NCBI GenBank assembly: GCA_027046105.1
Contig: JALTZQ010000054.1
Location: forward strand, 1 to 5,064
DNA from: Pyrodictiaceae archaeon
GTDB taxonomy: Archaea > Thermoproteota > Thermoprotei_A > Sulfolobales > Pyrodictiaceae
Reading direction: 5' to 3'
DNA length: 5,064 nt
Shown: positions 1-4,764 of the stretch, piece by piece
How the letters are laid out: each line of letters opens with the position of its first letter
How positions within the stretch are numbered: position 1 is the stretch's first letter
Notes under the pieces: model-generated
Databases searched by the model: none
What the model was told of the DNA's origin: nothing
The model's input: the letters and a program-made list of their open reading frames with translations, nothing else
Position numbers and translations under genes: made by a program

Positions 1-2
1 TC

Positions 3-170
3 ACCAACGGGGGCCGCCTGGAGATAACAGGGATCAACGTGGGCGGGGCCCTGGTAGACGTGAGCCTAGACGTCTCAGTACCCCTCATAATAGTCCTACT
101 ATTCGCCACACTACCGGGAATAGTGTCGCCCTTCATAGAATTCCTCGAAAAATGGGCCCTGAAACGCTAG
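3..170 (+). CDS. C-terminal end of a membrane protein (partial, 5' end outside window)
   Basis: An open frame enters from the left edge and ends at TAG 168-170, giving 55 visible residues. Its codons are strongly GC-ending, like those of the next two genes, which supports a real gene. The first half (ITGINVGGALVDVSLDVSV) looks like beta-structured extracytoplasmic sequence. Residues about 26-44 (VPLIIVLLFATLPGIVSPF) form one transmembrane helix, and a short charged tail (EKWALKR) would lie in the cytoplasm. A large ectodomain anchored by one C-terminal helix is therefore likely. No family can be assigned from this fragment. It lies 78 bases upstream of the HEPN gene on the same strand. Confidence 0.7.
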   Translation, partial: TNGGRLEITGINVGGALVDVSLDVSVPLIIVLLFATLPGIVSPFIEFLEKWALKR

Positions 171-203
171 TATAAAGCGGCAAACCTCCCCCCACGCCCA
201 AAC

Positions 204-213
204 CCATTAAAGG
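204..213 (+). promoter_or_regulatory. Possible TATA element for the HEPN/MNT operon
   Basis: CCATTAAAGG is the most TATA-like stretch between the membrane-protein stop and the HEPN start. Initiation about 25 bases downstream would fall near 234-238 and leave a short leader before the TTG at 249. A second A/T stretch, TATAAAG at 171-177, is an alternative but lies further away. Inferred from spacing only. Confidence 0.3.
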
Positions 214-248
214 GGCGACTCGGCGATCCTGCAGTATAAGGGCTACAG

Positions 249-680
249 TTGGGTGTGAAGGAGGCTGCGGAGAGGTTCTTGAGAGACTTCGGCGAGGCCC
301 TCAGCGAGATAAGAGAGATAACAGCCATGGATCCAGGCGAGTTCTTATCCTCCAGGAGGTCCAGGTTCAGCCTGAGATACTCCGTAATAGTGGCCGTTGA
401 GGCAGCGGCCGACCTAGCCATAGCGATCCTAGGCGAGAAGTTTGGCGTGGAAGTGCACTCGTATAGAGAGGCTTTTCTAAGACTGGCCGAGAAGAGGATT
501 ATTAGTGCTGGGACCGCGGAAAGCATGGCCCGGATGGTTGGCTTGAGAAACCTGATAGTACACAGGTATTGGGTGGTGGAGGATCTCAAGATATTTATGG
601 AGGCCAGGACTAGCGGTGTGAGAGCACTGGAGAGGTTTATGGAGGAGGTGAGGGGGTATATCGAGGCTGAGGATCCTTGA
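249..680 (+). CDS. hepT: HepT-like HEPN-domain ribonuclease toxin (DUF86)
   Basis: The 143-residue all-alpha protein has the length and profile of HepT/DUF86 toxins. The key motif is RNLIVHRY at residues 100-107, a clean RX4HXY, with R100 and H105 as predicted metal-independent RNase residues. In characterised HEPN/MNT pairs the Tyr of this motif, here Y107, is the residue the MNT antitoxin AMPylates to silence the toxin. Family members cleave RNA such as tRNA and act as dimers in the cytoplasm. The preceding helices (VIVAVEAAADLAIAILGEKF, 46-65) match the usual HEPN core helix. The start is TTG 249, with GTG 255 as alternative; a weak AAGGG at 238-242 suits the TTG. The MNT gene begins 13 bases after the stop, so the two should be co-transcribed. 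No catalytic residue appears lost, so it looks active. Confidence 0.9.
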   Translation: MGVKEAAERFLRDFGEALSEIREITAMDPGEFLSSRRSRFSLRYSVIVAVEAAADLAIAILGEKFGVEVHSYREAFLRLAEKRIISAGTAESMARMVGLRNLIVHRYWVVEDLKIFMEARTSGVRALERFMEEVRGYIEAEDP

Positions 681-693
681 AGAGCTTAGGAGA

Positions 694-1098
694 ATGCCCA
701 AAAGCCTGCCACCCGAGGATAGAGAGAGAATTCTTTATAAGCTAAGGAGAGTGTTGGAGGGCGAAGAGGGTGTCAGGCTAGCCGTGGTCCACGGAGGCTT
801 CATAAGCTCCAGGATCTTCAGGGACATAGACGTGGCCGTTCTACTAGCCATACCCGAGGAGAACAGGCTAGACTACGTGGAAGAGCTCAGGGAAAAGATG
901 GAGAGGGAGACAGGCATAGCCGTCGACATACAGGTGCTAAACAACGCACCCCCCAAATTCGCCTACAAAGCCCTCAGCAACTGCAGGATCCTCGTTGAGA
1001 GAAACCCCGGACTAGCTGCCTCCCTCAGACTCCGCCTAATGGACGACGCAGCAAAGCTCTCCAGGGCTAGACCTAGGACACGAGGAAAAGTCCTATAG
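694..1098 (+). CDS. mntA: MNT-domain nucleotidyltransferase antitoxin, partner of the HEPN toxin
   Basis: This 134-residue protein carries the minimal nucleotidyltransferase signature. GGF at residues 34-36 stands where the GSF of the G[GS]-x9-13-DxD motif is expected, DID at 44-46 supplies D44 and D46, and the third acidic residue is D78 in VDIQVL. The spacing fits an active polymerase-beta-type fold that transfers AMP from ATP. Known MntA antitoxins AMPylate the tyrosine of the HEPN RX4HXY motif, so the likely substrate is Y107 of the upstream protein. The ATG follows GGAG with only one base between, an unusually tight spacing. The frame stays open upstream to 652 without ATG, GTG or TTG, so ATG 694 is preferred. 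The last 30 residues are basic (SRARPRTRGK) and may be disordered. Gene order toxin then antitoxin is normal for this class. Confidence 0.9.
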   Translation: MPKSLPPEDRERILYKLRRVLEGEEGVRLAVVHGGFISSRIFRDIDVAVLLAIPEENRLDYVEELREKMERETGIAVDIQVLNNAPPKFAYKALSNCRILVERNPGLAASLRLRLMDDAAKLSRARPRTRGKVL

Positions 1099-1175
1099 CA
1101 CAGGGTACTCACATTGATCGAAGAAAGAATAGCGTGCGATGCCCTTATCGGCCACGGATAAGGCTGAGAAATAAG

Positions 1176-1373
1176 GTGTCTAAGCTCATCAGGGTTAAGT
1201 ACGAGAGGAGCTCTTAAATCCTTTAGCAGAATAGATGGATTAAGGGAGGGAGAGCTGTCATAATCAAGATACTGGGCAGGGATATTATTGAGGAGGTTTT
1301 GACTCTAGAAAGGTGGATAGGGAGAAGGTTGAGAGTGCTCTAAGGGGAGACCGAGGACGAGCTCTATTTTCCA
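1176..1373 (+). pseudogene. Decayed DUF104 (AF2212/PG0164-type) antitoxin
   Basis: No single frame is open, but consecutive frames together read as a DUF104 antitoxin. From GTG 1176 comes VSKLIRVKYER, the usual family opening, which then hits TAA at 1215. One frame over (1207-1260) is GALKSFSRIDGLREGEL, matching the family's 'GVLKPLEPLDLREGE' segment. Back in the first frame (1257-1340) is VIIKILGRDIIEEVLTLER. A third frame (1313-1345) gives VDREKVESALR, and the first frame again (1350-1373) gives ETEDELYFP-like residues. At least two compensating shifts and two stops are needed, so the gene is dead. Intact members are small beta-rich antitoxins beside VapC/PIN toxins; no toxin can be reconstructed downstream. 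Family assignment is from recalled consensus, and the exact lesions are inferred. Confidence 0.65.
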
Positions 1374-1397
1374 GTTATGGTTTCTTTTATGGAGTAA

Positions 1398-1562
1398 GAT
1401 GGAATAAGAATATACCAGCTTAGAATGGAATTAAGTGTTTGTACAGCAAAGAGCCTCTCCCACACAATATTGGGCTGTGCATGGCTGCCTTTATAAGTTA
1501 TCGATTGAGAATTCTTAAGACTATGAGACAAAGAACCTTATAGGTAAAGGAGGTATAGTACT
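1398..1562 (+). other. Gene-free spacer with TATA-like and Shine-Dalgarno-like signals
   Basis: No convincing coding frame is visible on either strand. TTTATAAG at 1490-1497 is a good archaeal TATA candidate, and AAAGGAGGT at 1546-1554 is the strongest Shine-Dalgarno match in the window. Together they would serve the short frame starting at TTG 1563. The rest is probably decayed accessory DNA; composition turns AT-rich here. Confidence 0.4.
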
Positions 1563-1625
1563 TTGCCTGGATTAAATGTAGTTTCTATTATTTATGTGTT
1601 GATTGAATGTCAGATTTCCATCTAG
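1563..1625 (+). CDS. Possible 20-residue small protein or decapitated gene start
   Basis: TTG 1563 lies 8 bases after the near-perfect Shine-Dalgarno sequence AAAGGAGGT (1546-1554), which itself lies about 50 bases after the TATA-like TTTATAAG (1490-1497). The frame reads MPGLNVVSIIYVLIECQISI and stops at TAG 1623. The peptide is hydrophobic enough to be membrane-associated. It may equally be the surviving start of a longer gene broken downstream. The only support is the alignment of TATA element, ribosome-binding site and start; there is no family match. Confidence 0.2.
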   Translation: MPGLNVVSIIYVLIECQISI

Positions 1626-1788
1626 GACCAGCGAGTCAGGCAGTTCTATTAAAACAAATATTTTGAACATAATTAATAAAGCCCATTCAAAGCTATAGGC
1701 ATCATCGTTAAGAAATGCCAGCACTATTATTCTCATAACCCTCACGGCTCTCCTATTATGCCCTCTAATGCTTCCTCGACCAGTAAGG

Positions 1789-1822
1789 TTATTAAATATC
1801 ATACTCTACAAAATTAAATATA
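1789..1822 (+). promoter_or_regulatory. Tandem TATA-like elements upstream of the surface-protease operon
   Basis: Two A/T elements typical of archaeal TATA boxes occur here: TTATTAAATA at 1789-1798 and TTAAATATA at 1814-1822. Initiation about 25 bases downstream would fall near 1819 or 1843. The first leaves a leader that includes the AGGGAG ribosome-binding site at 1843-1848. The elements lie downstream of the ATG at 1768, which argues that the GTG at 1855 is the true start of the first gene. Confidence 0.4.
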
Positions 1823-1854
1823 GAAAGTATAAAAGGCACTTCAGGGAGTACCTC

Positions 1855-2769
1855 GTGAGGAAAAAGGGAAAACTCATTGTATCCGTATCATTAGTTGTAC
1901 TCACTATATCGGTACCTCTTCTAGCATATTTTCTAGCGTCATCTCCTGAAAACATTAATGGCGGCACTACGCCTACTGCTAGGTTCATTGAATTAGAGGA
2001 ATATAGTGGCTGGAAAGGAGTTGAAAGCATGATTACTCCCCTAGATGAGTATGTGAAAAAAGCTAAGGGGGTTGCTATTTCATTTAGCGACCTGCTATGG
2101 CCTCACGCAGACTCGCAGAATCCTTTCCAAGATCTAGTGGATAGGGGGGTTGGAGTAGCTATTGTAACTATTACATCGATTAAAAACGTCCACCGTTATC
2201 ACGATATCTCTGCCTATGTCGTCTACAATGCTACGATCGATAAAGTAGTTGTTAAACCAGTTAACACTGTAACTATCCCTCCCGAGGTAGAATGTGTTAA
2301 GTCTCCGGAGTTATGTGAGTCAGCTAAGAATCAGAGTAGGGTTATCGACGACTTAATATTCATGGTTAGAGAAGGCAATATGATCGAGCTGTCGGTACGT
2401 GCTTTCATAGCTAAAGACTCTATCAATAAGACTAATCTAACAATTAACGATGTAGCATCCCCCTTTCCATTGCTAGAACCAGGGTATCAGTATCTTGTAT
2501 TCCTAAAACCCGAGCTGGACGGCATTCACGTTTACTACGATCTTGTTTGGGGCCCATGGGCGTATCTAATACAGGATGGAAAAGTATACAGCCTCAACTA
2601 CATTAAGCCTCCAGCCAATGTGAGCCTAGATCCCACAAAATTATTCAAAAGCCCGTACATATACTGGAAACCCTATCCCTATGAAAAGCTTAGAGAAATA
2701 GCAGCACAAAAACTAAGTGTTAATGGTGAACCACTAGAAAACTTCATCTCAAAAATAACAAAGAGGTGA
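1855..2769 (+). CDS. Membrane-anchored extracytoplasmic protein of unknown function, operon partner of a matrixin
   Basis: The function is not recognised. With the GTG start the protein has 304 residues. MRKKGK is followed by one hydrophobic segment (residues about 7-28, LIVSVSLVVLTISVPLLAYFLA), a signal anchor or signal peptide, so the rest should be outside the cell. The ectodomain has a beta-rich core: a GVGVAIVTITSI strand (98-109), then PLLEPGYQYLVFLKPE (205-220), then a WGPWAYLIQDGKVYSL strand pair. This resembles a domain I recall from bacterial secreted proteins but cannot name. C147 and C154 could form a disulfide, and several N-x-S/T sequons (NAT, NQS, NKT, NLT, NVS) suit an exported archaeal glycoprotein. 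GTG 1855 is chosen because AGGGAG lies 6 bases before it and TATA elements lie just upstream. ATG 1768 in the same frame, giving 333 residues, lacks a ribosome-binding site. The protease gene follows after 7 bases. Confidence 0.75.
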   Translation: MRKKGKLIVSVSLVVLTISVPLLAYFLASSPENINGGTTPTARFIELEEYSGWKGVESMITPLDEYVKKAKGVAISFSDLLWPHADSQNPFQDLVDRGVGVAIVTITSIKNVHRYHDISAYVVYNATIDKVVVKPVNTVTIPPEVECVKSPELCESAKNQSRVIDDLIFMVREGNMIELSVRAFIAKDSINKTNLTINDVASPFPLLEPGYQYLVFLKPELDGIHVYYDLVWGPWAYLIQDGKVYSLNYIKPPANVSLDPTKLFKSPYIYWKPYPYEKLREIAAQKLSVNGEPLENFISKITKR

Positions 2770-2776
2770 GGCCTAC

Positions 2777-3940
2777 ATGGTACCACGGAAAATCCTTCTG
2801 TGTTGCTTTTCACTTCTAATAATGATCATGATTGGAAACATGATACATGTATATGCTTATGCTCCTTATAGACCAGATAGTGGAGGGCCTAAGTGGAGAA
2901 ATAGCGACGTATCCTCTCTTTACGTCTATATGAATAGTGCCGTGCCTTCCTCTGTAAAAGGATTCGTTTATAGAGCAAGGGATTTATGGAATAGCTTAGG
3001 GATAGTACGTTTTACCTTAACAAGCGATTCGAGCTTAGCTAAAATCAATATGACATACGACTCAGATATTTGCGGAGGATGGACAGCAGTATATACAGAT
3101 AGCCCGGAAAAATATATTATCTATGCTGAAGTGACTCTGGGAGATCCGAACTGCATGTCCGATAAGGATTGGTACACAGCTGTAGCTGTTCACGAATTAG
3201 GGCATGCTCTTGGATTAGGACATAGTAGGGGTGCTTCCTCTATAATGGGTGAAGCATGGAATGAGTATAGGATTCCAGCACCTTTGTACGATGACATTAT
3301 TGCCTTATGGATGTTATATAGCAGAGGGAGCCCATTTACAACCTCATTTACAAGCTCGCGAGGCAATTATCAAGAATGGTCTAGCAATATAAATGAGTTA
3401 GCAGGGTATCCATATTTGTTGCAAGTTTCTCCGGGAACCAATAGTTTCGTCTTTAAGGGCAAGAATTTAGATCTCCTTCCTCTATGGTCGTACATGTTTG
3501 TCGGATACATTAATCCGCACACCGTGTATCGAGGTGCGATTGGCTTATGGACTTCAATAGACGCTACTAACCAGATAGCGAGAGTGTCAATAATAGAGTT
3601 CTCCAATGATAGTACAGGTTATTATATAGCGTTAACTTATACTTCAAGCTCTAGCAGTCAGACGGTTAGAAAATTGTTTAGTAGTACATCAGATGTTTTT
3701 AGCGATGCTGGGTTTTTTGTTCAATTAATCTTATATTATGATATAAATGGCAATGCTCGACCTCTCGTAGTAATATATCGTGGTATTGATATTATAGCTT
3801 ATTTAGGCTTAGATGGTGCTCCTACACTATACATTAATCCGTTCTTAAGGTCAAGCGTAAATGCAGGCTTTGCAGTGTGGACTGATGACTCAAGCAATCC
3901 CCCATCAACCTATAGCTTTGGACCTTTATGGAGTGGGTAA
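2777..3940 (+). CDS. Secreted matrixin-like zinc metalloprotease with a novel C-terminal domain
   Basis: The 387-residue protein starts with a signal peptide (residues about 5-27, cleavage likely after VYA or AYA). The catalytic domain opens at about 38 with PKWRNS, typical of matrixins. HELGHALGLGH at 139-149 gives zinc ligands H139, H143 and H149 and catalytic E140. The Met-turn is SSIM with M157, and DDIIALWMLY (172-181) is the usual closing helix. C99 and C126 may form a disulfide. There is no visible PRCGxPD cysteine-switch propeptide, so latency, if any, needs another mechanism. Residues about 188-387 form a serine/threonine- and aromatic-rich beta domain, perhaps a ConA-like jelly roll that binds glycans or the cell surface; that is inference. 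GAGGTGAG just upstream, overlapping the previous stop, is the ribosome-binding site, so translation is probably coupled. Expected role: hydrolysis of extracellular or surface proteins. Confidence 0.9.
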   Translation: MVPRKILLCCFSLLIMIMIGNMIHVYAYAPYRPDSGGPKWRNSDVSSLYVYMNSAVPSSVKGFVYRARDLWNSLGIVRFTLTSDSSLAKINMTYDSDICGGWTAVYTDSPEKYIIYAEVTLGDPNCMSDKDWYTAVAVHELGHALGLGHSRGASSIMGEAWNEYRIPAPLYDDIIALWMLYSRGSPFTTSFTSSRGNYQEWSSNINELAGYPYLLQVSPGTNSFVFKGKNLDLLPLWSYMFVGYINPHTVYRGAIGLWTSIDATNQIARVSIIEFSNDSTGYYIALTYTSSSSSQTVRKLFSSTSDVFSDAGFFVQLILYYDINGNARPLVVIYRGIDIIAYLGLDGAPTLYINPFLRSSVNAGFAVWTDDSSNPPSTYSFGPLWSG

Positions 3941-3957
3941 CTTCTAAATTTAAAATA

Positions 3958-3968
3958 CTTTTTTCTTT
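3958..3968 (+). terminator. T-run transcription terminator after the matrixin gene
   Basis: A run of six T (3959-3964) followed by CTTT lies 18 bases after the matrixin stop. No hairpin precedes it, as expected for archaeal intrinsic termination on U-rich tracts. It closes the two-gene operon. Confidence 0.6.
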
Positions 3969-4032
3969 GCTTATTATATCATAATTTTATATAGCTGTAA
4001 TTAGTTAATACGTGTTTGATTGAGAATTAAAG

Positions 4033-4158
4033 TTAGTTGGAGAGGTTATCAAAGCCACAAATGAAGACTTTAGAAACATAGTGTCCTTGTCTTTGGGGTT
4101 CGCGATATACCTTTAGCCCAATATTTTCATCTAAGAGGGGCTTAAGTTCTTGTTTCAA
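4033..4158 (-). pseudogene. Truncated DUF5615 PIN-like toxin remnant downstream of the DUF433 antitoxin
   Basis: Directly after, and slightly overlapping, the DUF433 stop the minus strand reads on in another frame. It contains PLLDENIGLKVYREPQRQGH, a near-consensus N-terminus of DUF5615 toxins ('MKFLLDENIGLKVYRELxRRGHDV'), including the first active-site Asp of the PIN-like fold. The match fades after about 25 residues, at YVSKVFICGFDN, and the frame stops at TAA 4033-4035 after 41 codons. Intact members have more than 100 residues with further acidic residues, so this cannot be a working nuclease. The expected ATG is also missing: CTT-AAG-CCC stands where ATG-AAG-TTC would be, and only TTG 4158 could start the frame. 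The position is exactly that of the toxin in a normal DUF433/DUF5615 operon. The final ICGFDN may be a relic of the C-terminal 'ITxDKDF' motif after an internal deletion; that is speculative. Confidence 0.75.
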
Positions 4159-4375
4159 TTATTATCTCCTCTCTTCCGAGAATCTTAGCAGCATAGAGCA
4201 GTGCCGCCCTAATATCGTCGAGGCTTATGTTATAGTCTTCAGCAATCTCCTCTGGCTTCATACCCGAGGCTAGAAGCTCAAGTATCATGTCAACAGTTAT
4301 TCTCGTACCTCGAATCACAGGCTTACCAGCCATCACATGCGGGTCACTAACAATCCTCCTCAATAGCTCCTCCAT
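4142..4375 (-). CDS. DUF433 family antitoxin (VapB45-like, helix-turn-helix)
   Basis: This 77-residue protein is a full-length DUF433 member. It opens RRIVSDPHVMAGKPVIRGTR (residues 6-25), the hallmark family segment. It continues ITVDMILELLASGMKPEEIAEDY, a helix-turn-helix-like region (26-48), and SLDDIRAALLYAAKIL (51-66), the usual last helix. Family members are antitoxins that bind DNA to autoregulate and neutralise DUF5615 PIN-like RNases encoded just downstream. Here the downstream toxin is only a 41-codon fragment, so the antitoxin is an orphan. It may persist as a regulator, as an anti-addiction protein against a related toxin elsewhere, or as a recent relic. The ATG at 4375 has a GGGGG Shine-Dalgarno-like run 6 bases upstream and an in-frame TGA shortly before it, so the start is secure. 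Confidence 0.92.
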   Translation of the reverse strand: MEELLRRIVSDPHVMAGKPVIRGTRITVDMILELLASGMKPEEIAEDYNISLDDIRAALLYAAKILGREEIIIETRT

Positions 4376-4411
4376 AGCAATCCCCCATCAAAACACTATA
4401 ACTATAGAGAC

Positions 4412-4420
4412 TATTAATCC
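4412..4420 (-). promoter_or_regulatory. Possible TATA element of the DUF433 gene
   Basis: On the minus strand GGATTAATA lies about 40 bases before the ATG at 4375. Initiation about 25 bases downstream would give a leader of roughly 15 bases that still includes the GGGGG ribosome-binding run. Based on position and composition only. Confidence 0.3.
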
Positions 4421-4520
4421 TAGTCATTCCATAATAGGCCAGGCTTTAATATTGCTAGTCTCTAAACCAAGCTAAGGCGTCCCACATACTAGAAAATAGG
4501 CATGAAAACCATAACCTATC

Positions 4521-4550
4521 TGTCCCAATTTACTAACAATTAGTGGGACA
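4521..4550. repeat. Bulged inverted repeat (hairpin) next to the tRNA fragment
   Basis: TGTCCCA (4521-4527) pairs perfectly with TGGGACA (4544-4550). Inside it CTAA (4533-4536) pairs with TTAG (4540-4543) around a CAA loop, leaving ATTTA as a one-sided bulge. That is 11 base pairs in a 30-base element, ending 19 bases before the tRNA fragment and followed by TTT. It could be a DNA-binding operator, an integrase arm site or an RNA hairpin; the sequence does not decide between them. Confidence 0.55.
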
Positions 4551-4569
4551 TTTCCTTATAAGTGCCAGC

Positions 4570-4615
4570 CTTCGGAGCCGCGGGGTCCCTGGTTCAAATC
4601 CCGGCGGGCCCGCCA
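4570..4615 (+). tRNA. 3'-half tRNA fragment (Arg-TCG-like), probable attachment-site remnant
   Basis: The segment reads like a tRNA from the anticodon loop to the 3' end. CTTCGGA (4570-4576) fits an anticodon loop with TCG (Arg). GGTTCAAATCC (4591-4601) is a canonical T-loop with flanks, CGGGCCC (4605-4611) is the 3' acceptor strand, then G and an encoded CCA (4613-4615). The matching 5' strand GGGCCCG and any D-arm are absent upstream, so it is not a complete gene. The presumed anticodon stem does not pair, and the T-stem has a T/C mismatch (4590 against 4602), so the copy is degenerate. Archaeal tyrosine integrases of the SSV/pNOB8 kind recombine within 3' halves of tRNA genes and leave such a fragment at the far end of the element. 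Pro-CGG is an alternative identity. Confidence 0.7.
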
Positions 4616-4764
4616 CACAGATACCTTATCGCTTTCTCTAGATGTTTTTCGGTATTCTAAGCTACGTCGGTTAGGCGCTCGATTTCTTGATTGCACTCGT
4701 ATTAGTATTTAAAACGGTTCCGATGTCATCGTATTGAGAAGCATTTCTTTTGGGCAAGCACGCC

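Larger units (their letters stand above)
4376..4764. other. Gene-free region between the two minus-strand genes
   Basis: No supportable protein gene is seen on either strand across these 389 bases. The stretch holds the presumed promoter of the DUF433 gene (around 4412-4420), a bulged hairpin (4521-4550) and a 3'-half tRNA fragment (4570-4615), each listed separately. The remainder, 4616-4764, shows only a TATA-like GTATTTAAAAC near 4706-4716 with no gene behind it. Confidence 0.5.

Noticed and set aside
167..701. Minus-strand open frames opposite the HEPN gene
   Set aside because: They are shadows of a gene with a clear RX4HXY motif; their products are low-complexity and match nothing.
1374..1500. 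Possible decayed PIN toxin after the DUF104 remnant (MVSFME at 1377 resembles a PIN N-terminus)
   Set aside because: Only about five residues match, no later PIN motif can be rebuilt in any frame, and the DxxD-type residues are absent.
1572..1802. Minus-strand open frame of 76 codons
   Set aside because: It lies opposite the upstream and promoter region of the anchored protein, has no ribosome-binding site and no recognisable motif; probably chance openness in AT-rich DNA.
1503..4028. 11-base direct repeat GATTGAGAATT at 1503-1513 and 4018-4028 flanking the AT-rich operon
   Set aside because: Tempting as insertion borders, but about three 11-base repeats are expected by chance in 5 kb, and neither copy sits at a clear junction.
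4376..4615. A complete, intron-containing tRNA gene ending at 4615
   Set aside because: No GGGCCCG acceptor strand or D-arm is found upstream, and the anticodon and T-stems contain mismatches.
4606..4670. Minus-strand run TEKHLEKAIRYLCGG reading into the tRNA fragment
   Set aside because: It has no start, ends inside tRNA-derived sequence and is too short to distinguish from chance.
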